A stretch of DNA of 64,000 bases from Paraburkholderia sp. IMGN_8 (GCF_038050405.1 NZ_CP150900.1:3906001-3970000), one strand, 5' to 3'; counted from the stretch's first letter, positions 37,731-48,949 are shown. Translations and numbers: made by a program. The notes: generated from the sequence alone by a model not told the origin.

Positions 37731-38330
37731 CTAACGGCTTTCGCTCTGATACGAAATAATCAATTTTTCCAGCGCGGCCCACGTGAGGCGCACCGCATCC
37801 GGCAAGTGCAGGAAGCGCGCGTCGTGATGCAGGCCGAGCGTGAAGCTGTACAGTTCGAACAGCATCAACTGCGGATCGGTATCGGCACGCAGATGCCCTT
37901 CTTCCATCGCCTGCGAAATCGCGCGAGTGAGCGCCGCACGCCAGATCGTCACGCTCGACACCAGTTGCTCGCGCACCGGGTTGTCCGCGCGATCGTCATA
38001 CTCGACCGCGCCGCTGATATAGATGCACCCAGTCGTGACTTCCTGAATGCGCTTCTCGATCCAGCGGGAGATCATTGCGCGCAGACGCGGCAAGCCGCGG
38101 GGCTCGCGCAAACTCGGGAAAAATACCTCGTCTTCAAAACGACGGTGATATTCGCGCACGACTTCGACCTGCAAATCCTCGCGCGACCCGAAATGCGCAA
38201 ACACACCGCTTTTGCTCATCTGCATACGCTCGGCCAGCAGCCCAATCGTCAGACCTTCTAGTCCGTCGCGGCTTGCCAGATCAAGTGCTGCTTCGAGAAT
38301 CGCGGCTCGCGTTTGTTCGCCTTTTCGCAT
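37731..38330 (-). CDS. TetR family regulator of the beta-oxidation cluster
   Basis: A 199-aa TetR protein: HTH at about 25-48 (LTIGLLAERMQMSKSGVFAHF), then an all-helical ligand domain. It is the first gene of the fadE-HAD/ECH-thiolase block and lies 97 bp before fadE. An 18-bp perfect palindrome of PsrA-like form sits about 90 bp upstream of its start. Acyl-CoA or fatty-acid sensing, as in PsrA or the betaproteobacterial FadP group, is an inference from place and site. Confidence 0.88.
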   Translation of the reverse strand: MRKGEQTRAAILEAALDLASRDGLEGLTIGLLAERMQMSKSGVFAHFGSREDLQVEVVREYHRRFEDEVFFPSLREPRGLPRLRAMISRWIEKRIQEVTTGCIYISGAVEYDDRADNPVREQLVSSVTIWRAALTRAISQAMEEGHLRADTDPQLMLFELYSFTLGLHHDARFLHLPDAVRLTWAALEKLIISYQSESR

Positions 38331-38418
38331 AGCTTTTTTTACCGTTCTAATGTGACCGAAAGAAAATCGAACGGCCGTACTATTATTGAGTGCCGCCGTC
38401 CGCGAAACAAGGACTTTA

Positions 38419-38436
38419 TTAGAAACCGGTTTCTAA
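38419..38436. promoter_or_regulatory. Perfect 18-bp palindrome upstream of the beta-oxidation regulator
   Basis: TTAGAAACCGGTTTCTAA is fully self-complementary. Its centre GAAAC-CG-GTTTC fits the published PsrA-type consensus of AAAC and GTTT half-sites with a short spacer. A further half-site CGGTTTC follows at about 38439-38445. Likely operator of the TetR gene at 37731-38330 and its operon. Confidence 0.65.
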
Positions 38437-38558
38437 CCCGGTTTCAATTCTGCTGCATCCGTCAATCGGAGGAAGGAGATTTTTTAGAGGCGTTTGCCTT
38501 CTTTTTTATCCTTACCTTGGCGCCGCGCCCTTGCGCTTATGTGAGAGAGGAGGACGCA

Positions 38559-39827
38559 CTAGTCATAGCCGCCCACCGTCAGTAGCTTCATCACGGCCCG
38601 ATAGGTCGTGTAAGCGAGCCAGTTGAGGAAGCGCTCGCCGGCCGGACGGGCACGGTAACGCACCTCTTCGATCCGCCGTGAATCCTTGAACGCCACGAGG
38701 ATCGCTTCGCGCAGCGCATTGATCTGTGGGTCGTTCACCAGCACCACGTTGGCTTCGTTGTTGAGCACGAGGCTAAGCGCGTCGAGGTTCGACGAGCCAA
38801 CGGTGGCCCAGTTCGAATCCACCACCGCGACCTTGCCGTGCAGCATGGTTTTCTCGTACTCGGCGATCTCCACGCCTGCTTTGAGCAGCGCACGATACAG
38901 GAACGGCACCGCGTAATCGAGCGCGGCAAACTCCTTGCGCCCGATGATCAGCTTTACATCGACGCCACGCCGGGCCGCAAACACCAGCGCACGCCGCAGC
39001 TTGCGGCCCGGCATGAAGTAGGGATTGGCCAGCAGCACTTCGCTGCGCGCCTGGCCGATCGCGGTCAAATAAGCTTTTTCGATGGCGCGCCGGTTGATCA
39101 GGTTGTCGCGCGCGACGAAGGCCACGCATGGCTGTCCGCCGGCCCATAGCGCCTCGTTGCGGTTGCGGTTGCGGCGGCGGCGCCGCCGCAGCGTGCCGAG
39201 CGACGCGCCGGTCTTCGGCGCAGGATCGGGCTCCATAGACTCTAAGGGCCGATGGCCAAGGCGAATCCGCTGCCATTGCAGCTCGAATGCCTGGCGGATA
39301 TCGCCGACCACCGGCCCGTGCAACTCGACTGCGAAATCCCAGCGCCGGTACGGCAGCTTCTCACCGTTGTTCTCGTAATCGTCGACGATATTGATGCCAC
39401 CGCAATACGCGAACTGATCGTCCACCACCGCCAGTTTGCGGTGCGTGCGCGAGAAGCCGAAGCGGCCGAACAGATGCGGGTTGTAGATGCGGTGTTCGAT
39501 GCCGGCGAGTGTCCATTCGTTGAACAACGGCAGGCGCGCGGTGCCGATGCCGTCGGTGATCACGCGCACCTTCACGCCGCGCGCGACGGCGCGCAGCAGC
39601 GCCGCGCTAACGGCATGGCCGGCGCTGTCGTCGCAGAAGATATAGGTTTCGAGAACGACGTCGGTCTGCGCCGCGTCGATACGTCCGGTCAGCACCTCGA
39701 AGAACTCGTCGCCGGAACGCAGCAGCTTGACGTCGTTGCCGCTGGTGAAGCGATATCGCTGCCAGTAGCGGCGGCCAAGCAGCGATTGCCGGAGTCGCGC
39801 GAAACGGCGCGCGCCGCCGACGCTCAC
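38559..39827 (-). CDS. clsB: Cardiolipin synthase B (phospholipase D family)
   Basis: A 422-aa PLD-superfamily enzyme that makes cardiolipin from phosphatidylglycerol and another phospholipid. Two HKD motifs are intact: H129-x-K131-x4-D136 (HRKLAVVDD) and H330 (HGKVAVVDS). There is no N-terminal membrane helix, as in ClsB rather than ClsA. A run of Arg and Asn (LRRRRRRNRNRNEA, about 215-228) looks like a local repeat expansion between the two halves. The GTG start overlaps the nudB stop as GTGA. Confidence 0.92.
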   Translation of the reverse strand: MSVGGARRFARLRQSLLGRRYWQRYRFTSGNDVKLLRSGDEFFEVLTGRIDAAQTDVVLETYIFCDDSAGHAVSAALLRAVARGVKVRVITDGIGTARLPLFNEWTLAGIEHRIYNPHLFGRFGFSRTHRKLAVVDDQFAYCGGINIVDDYENNGEKLPYRRWDFAVELHGPVVGDIRQAFELQWQRIRLGHRPLESMEPDPAPKTGASLGTLRRRRRRNRNRNEALWAGGQPCVAFVARDNLINRRAIEKAYLTAIGQARSEVLLANPYFMPGRKLRRALVFAARRGVDVKLIIGRKEFAALDYAVPFLYRALLKAGVEIAEYEKTMLHGKVAVVDSNWATVGSSNLDALSLVLNNEANVVLVNDPQINALREAILVAFKDSRRIEEVRYRARPAGERFLNWLAYTTYRAVMKLLTVGGYD

Positions 39828-40324
39828 CGGGCACGCTCCTTCAGGCGCTCATCGAGCCGCCCATTCAGCCTCTTGGGTAACTGCAAGATCGCGTCGGCAT
39901 TCGACGACGAAAAGCAGCGCGACGCAGCCTCTTCATACGGCAGCCACAGGAACGCGGTGTGCTCGCGCGGCGCGAGCGTCACCTCGATCTGCTCGGGCAC
40001 TTGCAGGCTGAACCAATGCTCGGTGTTATGGATCACGCCCTCGGCATAGCGATGGCGAAACTCCGGGTAAATCTCGTACTCGATCTCGTATTGCCAATCG
40101 AATAGCGCGCTCTGCGGCACCGGCATACTGCCAACCACGATGCCGGTCTCTTCCGCGACTTCGCGCACGGCCGTTTCGGCGAGCGGCTCGTCGAGATGGT
40201 CTTTGGAACCTGTCACCGACTGCCAGAAGCCTTCATGGTCGGCGCGCTCGATCAGCAGCACCTCGAGCGCGGGCGTATGGATGATGACGAGTACAGATTG
40301 CGGGATCTTCGGCGGTTTCGGCAT
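39824..40324 (-). CDS. nudB: Dihydroneopterin triphosphate diphosphatase (Nudix)
   Basis: A 166-aa Nudix hydrolase that removes pyrophosphate from dihydroneopterin triphosphate in folate synthesis. The Nudix box is GSKDHLDEPLAETAVREVAE followed by ETGI, with one residue more than usual between the first Gly and Glu. ATG 40324 (MPKPPKIPQSVLVII) is the family-like start; the long extension upstream runs over the aspS terminator. It overlaps clsB by 4 bp, so the two are translationally coupled. Confidence 0.9.
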   Translation of the reverse strand: MPKPPKIPQSVLVIIHTPALEVLLIERADHEGFWQSVTGSKDHLDEPLAETAVREVAEETGIVVGSMPVPQSALFDWQYEIEYEIYPEFRHRYAEGVIHNTEHWFSLQVPEQIEVTLAPREHTAFLWLPYEEAASRCFSSSNADAILQLPKRLNGRLDERLKERAR

Positions 40325-40419
40325 GGCGTTAAAACTGGGCGCAATGCTTGCGCGGTACATGTCGGCGAGTGGTCCGATGAGCGCTCGAGACCGGTTGCTT
40401 CGACTGTAACGCAAAAAAC

Positions 40420-40446
40420 GAAAAAGGCGCATCACGCGCCTTTTTC
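40420..40446. terminator. Terminator after aspS
   Basis: A near-perfect hairpin (GAAAAAGGCGC, loop ATCAC, GCGCCTTTTTC) lies 64 bp past the aspS stop. T runs on either strand make it bidirectional. It separates aspS from nudB, so nudB-clsB need their own promoter or readthrough. Confidence 0.8.
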
Positions 40447-40509
40447 GTCTCGCTTTTCGTCTACCTCTTGCTGTCGTTTTCAGAGAGCTTTGGCTTGACC
40501 CGTTTCCGG

Positions 40510-42309
<1,800 letters not shown>

Positions 42310-42385
42310 GATGTTTGTCTTTCGTTTTGCATTGGTTGAACGGCGCGCCGCAATGAAACACTGCGTGAAACGCTGCGCGCCGGAA

Positions 42386-43051
42386 TTACAGCGGAGGCTC
42401 GACCGTCGTGCGGCGCACCGGCGCCGGCGGCGACGGCGACGGCACGGACGGCGCCACGACGCCCATCGAGACGATGTACTTGAGCGCAGCGTCGACCGTC
42501 ATGTCGAGCTCGATCACTTCGCTCCTGGGCACCATCAGGAAGAAGCCGGAGGTCGGATTCGGCGTAGTCGGCACATACACGCTGACGTAATCTTCTTTCA
42601 GGTGATTGACCACGTCGCCGCCCGGGATGCCGGTCAGAAACGCAATCGTATAGGAGCCGCGGCGCGGATACTCGATCAGCAGCGCCTTGCGGAACGCATT
42701 GCCGCTGCTGGAGAGCAAGGTGTCCGACACCTGCTTGACGCTGGTGTAGATCGGGCCGACCACAGGAATGTGCGCGACCACGACTTCCCACCACTTCACG
42801 AGCTTCTGCCCGATGAAGTTCTGCGTCAACAGCCCGACGACAAAGATGAACGCCAGCGTCAGCACCGCGCCGAGACCGGGCAGACGGAAGCCGAGCGCGC
42901 GCTCCGGCTGCCACGCACTCGGCAGCAGCAACAGTGTCTGGTCCATTGTGCCGATGATCAGGCCGAGCACCCACAGTGTGATGGCCAGAGGCACCAGCAC
43001 CAGCAGGCCAGTCAGGAACACCGATTTGAGCGTCGTTTTTTTCGTCGTCAT
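42386..43051 (-). CDS. DUF502 family inner-membrane protein
   Basis: A 221-aa membrane protein of the DUF502 family. Two transmembrane helices (about 9-33 and 60-82: [20 protein letters not shown]) are followed by the conserved soluble part [18 protein letters not shown] and [13 protein letters not shown]. The C-terminal 25 residues are Pro/Ser-rich. It sits between fmdB and aspS, a usual position in Burkholderiales. Function unknown. Confidence 0.9.
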   Translation of the reverse strand: MTTKKTTLKSVFLTGLLVLVPLAITLWVLGLIIGTMDQTLLLLPSAWQPERALGFRLPGLGAVLTLAFIFVVGLLTQNFIGQKLVKWWEVVVAHIPVVGPIYTSVKQVSDTLLSSSGNAFRKALLIEYPRRGSYTIAFLTGIPGGDVVNHLKEDYVSVYVPTTPNPTSGFFLMVPRSEVIELDMTVDAALKYIVSMGVVAPSVPSPSPPAPVRRTTVEPPL

Positions 43052-43125
43052 GTGTACCGCCAGAAAGCCGCGCGAGCCAAGGCTCGAGGCGCGGTGTGTG
43101 CGCCGCCCCGTGGGCGGCAGTCCTG

Positions 43126-43530
43126 CTAGGCGCTGCCCGAACCGCTCGATGTTGCCGAAGCGGCCGGTGCGGCTGAGGGCGCGGCCGGCGTTGCGGCTGC
43201 GCTCGAAGTACTGGCTGCGGCCGTGCTGCTGGCCGAACCCGAGTCTGAATTCGCGGCGCCGTTATTCGCAGACGCGCCGTTCTCGCCCGAGTTCGCATTC
43301 GAACCCGCATTCGCGTCGGGCTTCGCCGGCGCGCTCGCGCCGCCATTACCACCGCGAAAATCGGTGACGTACCAGCCGGAGCCCTTCAGCTGGAAGCCGG
43401 CGGCAGTCACCTGTTTGCGAAAGGTGTCTTTCCCGCATTCGGGACACTGCGTCAACGGAGAGTCGCTCATCTTCTGAAGCACATCCTTCCCGAAGCCGCA
43501 CGATTCGCAACGATAAGCGTAGATCGGCAT
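43126..43530 (-). CDS. FmdB-type zinc ribbon protein
   Basis: A 134-aa protein with an N-terminal zinc ribbon: C8 and C11 (YRCESCG), C29 and C32 (QCPECG), and the LKGSGWYVTDFRG motif of the putative regulatory FmdB family. Residues about 68-134 are an Ala/Ser/Asn low-complexity tail. It heads the fmdB-DUF502-aspS unit. Molecular role unknown. Confidence 0.9.
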   Translation of the reverse strand: MPIYAYRCESCGFGKDVLQKMSDSPLTQCPECGKDTFRKQVTAAGFQLKGSGWYVTDFRGGNGGASAPAKPDANAGSNANSGENGASANNGAANSDSGSASSTAAASTSSAAATPAAPSAAPAASATSSGSGSA

Positions 43531-43680
43531 GATCCTTTCCCTACTGAAATCTTGTAAACGCTTGCAAAGCTTTGAATTATAGCCGCAAACGGCACCCCAC
43601 CCCCGGATTTCCGGGTCAAGCGCCCGACGCAGCCGCCGTCGCTCTAAATGAGGGCGGCCGATAGCGGATCAAGTGCTATT

Positions 43681-44301
43681 TCAGCGGCGGCGCCAGGTCA
43701 GCCAACGCTCGCGTCCGGCAAACACAGCAATCGAATCGTTCACGGCTTCGTCTTCGATCAGATCGAAATGTGGCGTGAGCAGCGCGTCGAGTTCGGCGCG
43801 CTCCATACCGAACGGCGGCCCTTTGAGCGTCGCGCCGAGGAAAAAAAACCCCGCCAGCAGAGCTCCGCCGGGCAACAGTTCGGCCATCCGTTGCGCGTAG
43901 TCCGCGCGGCGCGCTATCGGCAGCGCGCAGAGGAACGCGCGCTCATAGATCCACGCGGGTGCAAACGGCGGCTGGTACGTAAAAAAGTCCGCCCGCTCGA
44001 CCAGATCCGTATGCTGCGCACCCAATTGCTCACGTGCTGCGGCTACGGCGGCCGGTGAAAAATCGATCGCACGGACCGGATTGCCGTGCTCGGCCAGCCA
44101 AAGCGCCTCGTAAGCACTGCCGCAGCCCGGAATCAGCACGGCCACGCCGCTATGCCGCTCGGCGAACGACCGAAACGCCGCCGGCACCCCGGCCTGATCC
44201 CACGGCGTGTAATGGCGTTCGAAGCGCTCGTTCCAGAAATCCGGCGAGTTCGGATCGCGGCTGGCGAAGTCAGGCGCGGAAGGTTCGTTCGGGTCGCTCA
44301 T
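43681..44301 (-). CDS. Thiopurine S-methyltransferase-like SAM methyltransferase
   Basis: A 206-aa class I SAM methyltransferase of the TPMT family. SPDFWNERFERHYTPWDQAG is the family N-terminal motif, and VLIPGCGSAYEALWLAEHGN is SAM motif I. The ATG at 44301 is the sensible start; the frame continues 110 codons upstream into ubiB without similarity. Bacterial members methylate selenium, tellurium or thiol compounds. It starts 18 bp after the ubiB stop. Confidence 0.88.
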   Translation of the reverse strand: MSDPNEPSAPDFASRDPNSPDFWNERFERHYTPWDQAGVPAAFRSFAERHSGVAVLIPGCGSAYEALWLAEHGNPVRAIDFSPAAVAAAREQLGAQHTDLVERADFFTYQPPFAPAWIYERAFLCALPIARRADYAQRMAELLPGGALLAGFFFLGATLKGPPFGMERAELDALLTPHFDLIEDEAVNDSIAVFAGRERWLTWRRR

Positions 44302-44318
44302 TGGACGCCTCGTGTGTA

Positions 44319-45896
44319 TTAACCGCCGTAAGCGACCGCCAGAAACGCTCGCGCCAGCACCGCGCCGACACCGACCGCCACGCCGAACAGCAGCAGCCCT
44401 TGCAGCAACCGGTTGGTACGCCTTTGCTCGAGCAGGATCTGGTGAATCATGTCGTCGTTCGCGCCGCGGGTGTTGTCGTGACGCTCGGCCAGCACGTGAT
44501 GGATCAGGCGCGGCAACTGCGGCAGCGTCTTGCTCCACTGCGGCGCCTCGATCTTCAGCCGCTCGTACCAGCCGCGCACACCGATCTGCTCGTTCATCCA
44601 GCGTTCGAGGTACGGCTTGGCGGTCTTCCACAGATCCAGCTCAGGATCGAGCGAGCGGCCGAGCCCCTCCACGTTCAGCATGGTTTTTTGCAACAGCACC
44701 AGCTGCGGCTGGATCTCGACGTTAAAGCGGCGCGACGTCGAGAACAGGCGCATCAGCACCTGCCCGAGCGAAATATCCTTCAGCGCGCGATCGAAATACG
44801 GCTCGCAGACCGCGCGGATCGCGCTTTCCAGTTCTTCGACGCGGGTGGTCGGCGGCACCCAGCCGGACTCCAGATGCAGCGTGGCGACGCGATGGTAATC
44901 GCGCTTGAAGAACGCAAGGAAGTTTTGCGCGAGGTAGTTTTTATCGAAGTCCGACAGCGCGCCGATGATTCCGAAGTCGAGCGCGATATAGCGGCCGAAG
45001 TGCGCCGGATCGAGGCTCACCTGAATGTTGCCCGGGTGCATGTCGGCATGGAAAAAGCCGTCGCGGAACACCTGGGTGAAGAAGATCTCGACGCCTTCGC
45101 GCGCCAGCTTCGGGATATCGACGCCCGCCGCGCGCAGCGTGTCCACCTGGCTGATCGGCACGCCGATCATGCGCTCCATCACCAGCACGGTGGGCGTGCA
45201 GAACTCCCAGTACATTTCCGGCACCAGCAGCAGATCGAGCCCGGCGAAGTTACGGCGCAACTGGCTGCCGTTGGCCGCCTCGCGCATCAGGTCGAGCTCG
45301 TCATGCAGGTATTTGTCGAACTCGGCGACCACCTCGCGCGGCTTCAGACGCTTGCCGTCCGCCCACAGCCGCTCGGCCCACATGGCGATGTCACGCAGCA
45401 GTGCCAGATCGGAATCGATCACCGGCAGCATGTTCGGCCGCAACACCTTGACCGCGACGTTCTTGCCCGCGTGCTGGCCGGCCTTCACCTTCGCGAAGTG
45501 CACCTGCGCAATCGACGCGCTCGCCACCGGTACCCGCTCAAAGTCGTCGAACAGCACGTCGACCGGTGCACCGAGCGACTTCTCGACCAGACCGATCGCT
45601 ACTGCCGAATCGAACGGCGGCACCTGATCCTGGAGCTTGGCAAGCTCGTTGGCGATATCGACCGGCAGCAGATCGCGCCGGGTGGAGAGCACCTGGCCGA
45701 ACTTGACGAAGATCGGCCCGAGGCTTTCCAGCGCGAGCCGCAGCCGCACGCCCGGCGGTTGTTCGAACTTGCGGCCGATGGTGGTGATACGCAGCAGCAA
45801 ACGCACGCGCCGGTCGTTGACGCGGCTGAGCATCATCTCATCGAGACCGAAGCGGATGACTGTGAAAAAAATCTTGAGGAAACGCAGAAAACGCAT
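44319..45896 (-). CDS. ubiB: Ubiquinone biosynthesis accessory ATPase UbiB
   Basis: UbiB (525 aa) is an atypical protein kinase-like ATPase that supports ubiquinone synthesis at the membrane. The KxGQ motif is in [16 protein letters not shown], the Ala-rich loop is [17 protein letters not shown] holds the ATP-binding Lys, and [11 protein letters not shown] is the catalytic loop. The C-terminus has two transmembrane helices (about 490-522). It follows ubiJ by 15 bp. Confidence 0.96.
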   Translation of the reverse strand: MRFLRFLKIFFTVIRFGLDEMMLSRVNDRRVRLLLRITTIGRKFEQPPGVRLRLALESLGPIFVKFGQVLSTRRDLLPVDIANELAKLQDQVPPFDSAVAIGLVEKSLGAPVDVLFDDFERVPVASASIAQVHFAKVKAGQHAGKNVAVKVLRPNMLPVIDSDLALLRDIAMWAERLWADGKRLKPREVVAEFDKYLHDELDLMREAANGSQLRRNFAGLDLLLVPEMYWEFCTPTVLVMERMIGVPISQVDTLRAAGVDIPKLAREGVEIFFTQVFRDGFFHADMHPGNIQVSLDPAHFGRYIALDFGIIGALSDFDKNYLAQNFLAFFKRDYHRVATLHLESGWVPPTTRVEELESAIRAVCEPYFDRALKDISLGQVLMRLFSTSRRFNVEIQPQLVLLQKTMLNVEGLGRSLDPELDLWKTAKPYLERWMNEQIGVRGWYERLKIEAPQWSKTLPQLPRLIHHVLAERHDNTRGANDDMIHQILLEQRRTNRLLQGLLLFGVAVGVGAVLARAFLAVAYGG

Positions 45897-45911
45897 AGTT
45901 GAGCCCGGTGA

Positions 45912-46556
45912 CTAGCGCGTGCCGCGCAACGTGGCGGCGCCGCCCGACGCATCGGCACCACGGGCTTCGACCTTCTGTTCGAGACGTTCGAGGCGCTTTT
46001 CAACGCGCGCCAAAGCATCGCGTGCACGTGCCAGTTCGACGTTGAAATCGTCGAGCGCGGCGCGCCGCACCAACTGCGGATTCTCATCGAGCAGATATTC
46101 GGCGGCCGTATCGAGCAGGTTGCGGCCGGTGCGCCGCGCATGTTCGCCGACCGTGCGCACGACCGACGCAACCCGCCATGCCGGACCATCGCCGATCAGT
46201 TTCGCCAGGTCCTCTTCCGGCTCCCAGCGCAGATGCTCGGCGAGCTTCGCGATCACGGTTGCGAACTCGGCGTCGCCTTCGATCTTCACGTGCTTCATCA
46301 CGCCGGTCTGGCCGCCTTGCACGAAGGCCGGCAGCGCGTCGGACGGCACCGCGATGGTCACATCGAACTGTTGCGCCTCGGTTTCGCCGACCGCGCTCAG
46401 GTAGCCATCGGGTTGCACCAGCAGCGTCAACACGACCGGCGGACACGACAGTCTGGCGGTTTTGCCCGCGTACGGGGCGAGGCGCTCACGAGCCCACGAT
46501 TCACGGGCGAGCAGGTGATTGACGGCAGCAGCGAAGGGCTTGGCGGCGAGGGTCAT
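45912..46556 (-). CDS. ubiJ: Ubiquinone biosynthesis accessory factor UbiJ
   Basis: UbiJ (214 aa from ATG 46556) binds lipid intermediates in the soluble Ubi complex. An SCP2-like domain (about 10-110; FAAAVNHLLARESWARERL, then FDVTIAVPSDALPAFVQG) precedes a coiled-coil C-terminus (ARDALARVEKRLERLEQKVE). The order ubiE...ubiJ-ubiB agrees. The Met four codons upstream (46568) runs toward the terminator and is less likely. Confidence 0.88.
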   Translation of the reverse strand: MTLAAKPFAAAVNHLLARESWARERLAPYAGKTARLSCPPVVLTLLVQPDGYLSAVGETEAQQFDVTIAVPSDALPAFVQGGQTGVMKHVKIEGDAEFATVIAKLAEHLRWEPEEDLAKLIGDGPAWRVASVVRTVGEHARRTGRNLLDTAAEYLLDENPQLVRRAALDDFNVELARARDALARVEKRLERLEQKVEARGADASGGAATLRGTR

Positions 46557-46568
46557 TGAAAGTGGCAA

Positions 46569-46604
46569 GAAAAAACCCGCGCGGGCGAGGTGCCCGCGCG
46601 GGTT
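46569..46604 (-). terminator. Terminator between the Tim44-like gene and ubiJ
   Basis: A perfect 13-bp stem (46574-46586 with 46592-46604) and a 5-nt loop, followed on the minus strand by six T. It ends leftward transcription from the Tim44-like gene only 13 bp before the ubiJ start, so ubiJ-ubiB depend on readthrough or on a promoter overlapping this site. Confidence 0.85.
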
Positions 46605-46698
46605 CCTATTGTAACGTCCGTTCGCTTCGCGGCTTGCTATGCCGAACGGCCAATGCTTTGTGCGAAGTCAGGACGAGCGGTGCTGCCTTAGCGTTGTC

Positions 46699-47691
46699 TT
46701 AGTGCTGTGCCACTTGCTGAATGCCCGCCAGCAGCCAGCCTTCGCCGGCGCGGTTCGACTTCGACAAATTCCAGACTTCGACAAACGGCTCGGCCGCCGC
46801 ACCCGCCGATTCGCGGATCAAGCCGGAGAAGCGCACGCTGGCGAAGTGCTCGTTCGCGCGCTCTTCGACGCCCAGCAGCTCGGCGTTCAGTTGCACCACG
46901 TCCGTCTGATTCGACTCCGCACCGCGCGAGCTCAGATCGACCTTCACTTCGGCGAACATTTCCGGCGTCGTGAATTCGCGGATGTCTTCCATGTTGCCGA
47001 CGTCCCATGCCGCTTGCAGGCGCACGAAGTACACCTTGGCGTTACGCAGGAACGCTTCCGAATCAAAGCCAGCCGGCACAACGGGCGCGGCGTTGATGGA
47101 CGGCGTGCTCAGCGGATTGCCTTGCGGTTCGAGGTACGAGCCGGTGGGCGGTGCGCCGTAGCGCGGTTCCTGCGCGTAGCCGGTGCCGCCCGAGTTCAGC
47201 GACGGCGAGCCGCCCGCGTAAGCCGGTTGCCCCGCATCGCGCTTGCGGCCCATGAAGCGGCGGATCAGCCAGATACCGATCATCGCGATCACGGCGATCA
47301 CGATGATGTTGGCCATGGCGCCGGCAAACGCGCCGCCAAGACCGAAGTGCGACAACAAGGCAGCGATGCCGAGACCGGCCGCGAGACCGGCGATCGGGCC
47401 GAGCCAGCGCGAGCGGTTAGGCTGTGCGGCCGGTGTCGGCGCGGGCGCCGGAGCCGGCTGCGCACGCTGCTGCATCGCCTGATTGCTTTGGGACGGCTGC
47501 GCCGGCGCAGATTGCTGCTGAACCGTATTCGACTGACGGCCGATGCTGCGGCTGCCGCCCAAGCGGCGTGCTTCGACATCGAGCGAGGCGAGAGAGCCGG
47601 CCATGATCAGACCGACCATCGCGATCAGTCCGATTCTTCTCACCAACGACCTCGAAACCTTACGGGGAGATAACACACCTGAATCGGACAT
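46699..47691 (-). CDS. Tim44-like domain membrane protein
   Basis: A 330-aa protein with an N-terminal hydrophobic segment (about 17-34), a Gln/Pro/Ala linker (about 48-95), two further transmembrane stretches (about 96-115 and 120-143) and a C-terminal Tim44-like/Tim14 lipid-binding fold (about 205-328; FLRNAKVYFVRLQAAWDVGN, VVQLNAELLGVEE). Start ATG 47691 has AAAGGAAAG upstream. It lies between ubiE and ubiJ. Role unknown; association with ubiquinone synthesis is only positional. Confidence 0.88.
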   Translation of the reverse strand: MSDSGVLSPRKVSRSLVRRIGLIAMVGLIMAGSLASLDVEARRLGGSRSIGRQSNTVQQQSAPAQPSQSNQAMQQRAQPAPAPAPTPAAQPNRSRWLGPIAGLAAGLGIAALLSHFGLGGAFAGAMANIIVIAVIAMIGIWLIRRFMGRKRDAGQPAYAGGSPSLNSGGTGYAQEPRYGAPPTGSYLEPQGNPLSTPSINAAPVVPAGFDSEAFLRNAKVYFVRLQAAWDVGNMEDIREFTTPEMFAEVKVDLSSRGAESNQTDVVQLNAELLGVEERANEHFASVRFSGLIRESAGAAAEPFVEVWNLSKSNRAGEGWLLAGIQQVAQH

Positions 47692-47729
47692 TTTCGTACT
47701 TTCCTTTAAAAAACGATGGGTTAGGAACC

Positions 47730-48461
47730 CTAGTATTTGGTCCCCACATGTAAAGCTACCACGCCAGCTGACAAATTGTAATATTTGACGCCGTCCAGGC
47801 CCGCTTGTTCCATCATTGTTTTTAAAGTTTCCTGATCCGGGTGCATTCGGATCGATTCCGCGAGGTAGCGGTAGCTCTCGGCGTCTTTCGCAAAGCGGTC
47901 GCCGAGCCACGGCAACACCTTAAAAGAATAGACGTCGTAGACCTTTTTGAGCGGATCCCACACCTTCGAGAACTCCAGTACCAGCAGACGGCCGGCCGGT
48001 TTCAGCACCCGGCGCATTTCCGCCAGCGCAACATCTTTGTGTGTCATGTTGCGCAGGCCGAATGCCACGGTGACCACATCGAAGTAATTGTCCGGAAAGG
48101 GGATCTTTTCGGCGTCGCAGAGCAGCGCCGGCGTGATCACGCCCTTATCTAGCAGGCGGTCGCGGCCCACGCGCAGCATCGATTCGTTGATGTCGGTGTG
48201 CCAGACTTCGCCGGTCTCGCCTGCCTGTTTGGCGAACGCCTTGGACAGATCGCCCGTGCCGCCCGCGATATCGAGCACCTTGAAGCCCGGCCGCACGTTG
48301 GCCTGGGCGATCGTGAACATCTTCCACGCCCGGTGCAACCCGCCCGACATCAGGTCGTTCATCAAGTCGTAGTTAGCGGCAACCGAGTGGAACACGCCCG
48401 CCACCTTCTGCGCTTTTTCCTGTTCGTCGACCGATTGAAAGCCGAAGTGGGTTTTGCTCAT
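47730..48461 (-). CDS. ubiE: Demethylubiquinone/demethylmenaquinone C-methyltransferase UbiE
   Basis: UbiE (243 aa) performs the C-methylation of ubiquinone precursors. The N-terminus has [23 protein letters not shown] motif I is [16 protein letters not shown] (61-76), and the conserved [17 protein letters not shown] and the C-terminal [11 protein letters not shown] are present. The length is normal. It begins the ubi cluster. Confidence 0.97.
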   Translation of the reverse strand: MSKTHFGFQSVDEQEKAQKVAGVFHSVAANYDLMNDLMSGGLHRAWKMFTIAQANVRPGFKVLDIAGGTGDLSKAFAKQAGETGEVWHTDINESMLRVGRDRLLDKGVITPALLCDAEKIPFPDNYFDVVTVAFGLRNMTHKDVALAEMRRVLKPAGRLLVLEFSKVWDPLKKVYDVYSFKVLPWLGDRFAKDAESYRYLAESIRMHPDQETLKTMMEQAGLDGVKYYNLSAGVVALHVGTKY

Positions 48462-48494
48462 CGCGCTTGTCCTTTCGCGTATTCTGAAATGTTG

Positions 48495-48512
48495 CGCCGC
48501 ATCAGTGCGGCG
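48495..48512 (-). terminator. Small stem-loop between DUF971 and ubiE
   Basis: CGCCGCA and TGCGGCG form a 7-bp stem with a 4-nt loop just past the DUF971 stop. No T run. Weak candidate. Confidence 0.3.
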
Positions 48513-48528
48513 ATCAGGGCGAATCGTA

Positions 48529-48942
48529 TCAGTGACAGTGCCCGTGCGCAGCGCCGGATGGGGTCATGGGCGCATCGCGGTCGACGCCGGCCGCTTCCAG
48601 TTTGGCGAGATAGGCGCGCCAGAGTTCATCCTGACGGACTGCAAGGTCGTACAAGAGGTCCCAGGAATAGAGACCGGTGGCATGGCCATCGGAGAAAGTC
48701 GGCTGCAACGCGTAGTTGCCGACACCTTCGATCATCGTGATCGTCACGTCGCGCTTGCCGGTCTGCAAGGTTTCCTGGCCGGGCCCGTGGCCCATCACTT
48801 CCGCCGACGGCGAATACACGCGCAGCAATTCGAACGGCACGCGATACGTCTCGCCGTTTGCGTACTGCAGTTCGAGCACGCGCGATTTGGAATGCACGAC
48901 CACACCGGTCGGCACCGGAGTATCGGGAGTCAGTCCGCTCAT
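48529..48942 (-). CDS. DUF971 (GBBH-like N-terminal) protein
   Basis: A 137-aa protein of the DUF971 family, the domain also found at the N-terminus of gamma-butyrobetaine hydroxylases. [20 protein letters not shown] and [20 protein letters not shown] are the family blocks. The C-terminus is His-rich (AAHGHCH), which suggests metal binding. It starts 7 bp after the HIT gene stop, so the two are cotranscribed. Function unknown. Confidence 0.87.
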   Translation of the reverse strand: MSGLTPDTPVPTGVVVHSKSRVLELQYANGETYRVPFELLRVYSPSAEVMGHGPGQETLQTGKRDVTITMIEGVGNYALQPTFSDGHATGLYSWDLLYDLAVRQDELWRAYLAKLEAAGVDRDAPMTPSGAAHGHCH

Positions 48943-48949
48943 GATGGCC

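Noticed and set aside
38460..38520. Terminator with AGGC-GTTT-GCCT between clsB and the TetR gene
   Set aside because: Only a 4-bp stem; the T runs alone do not make a convincing terminator.
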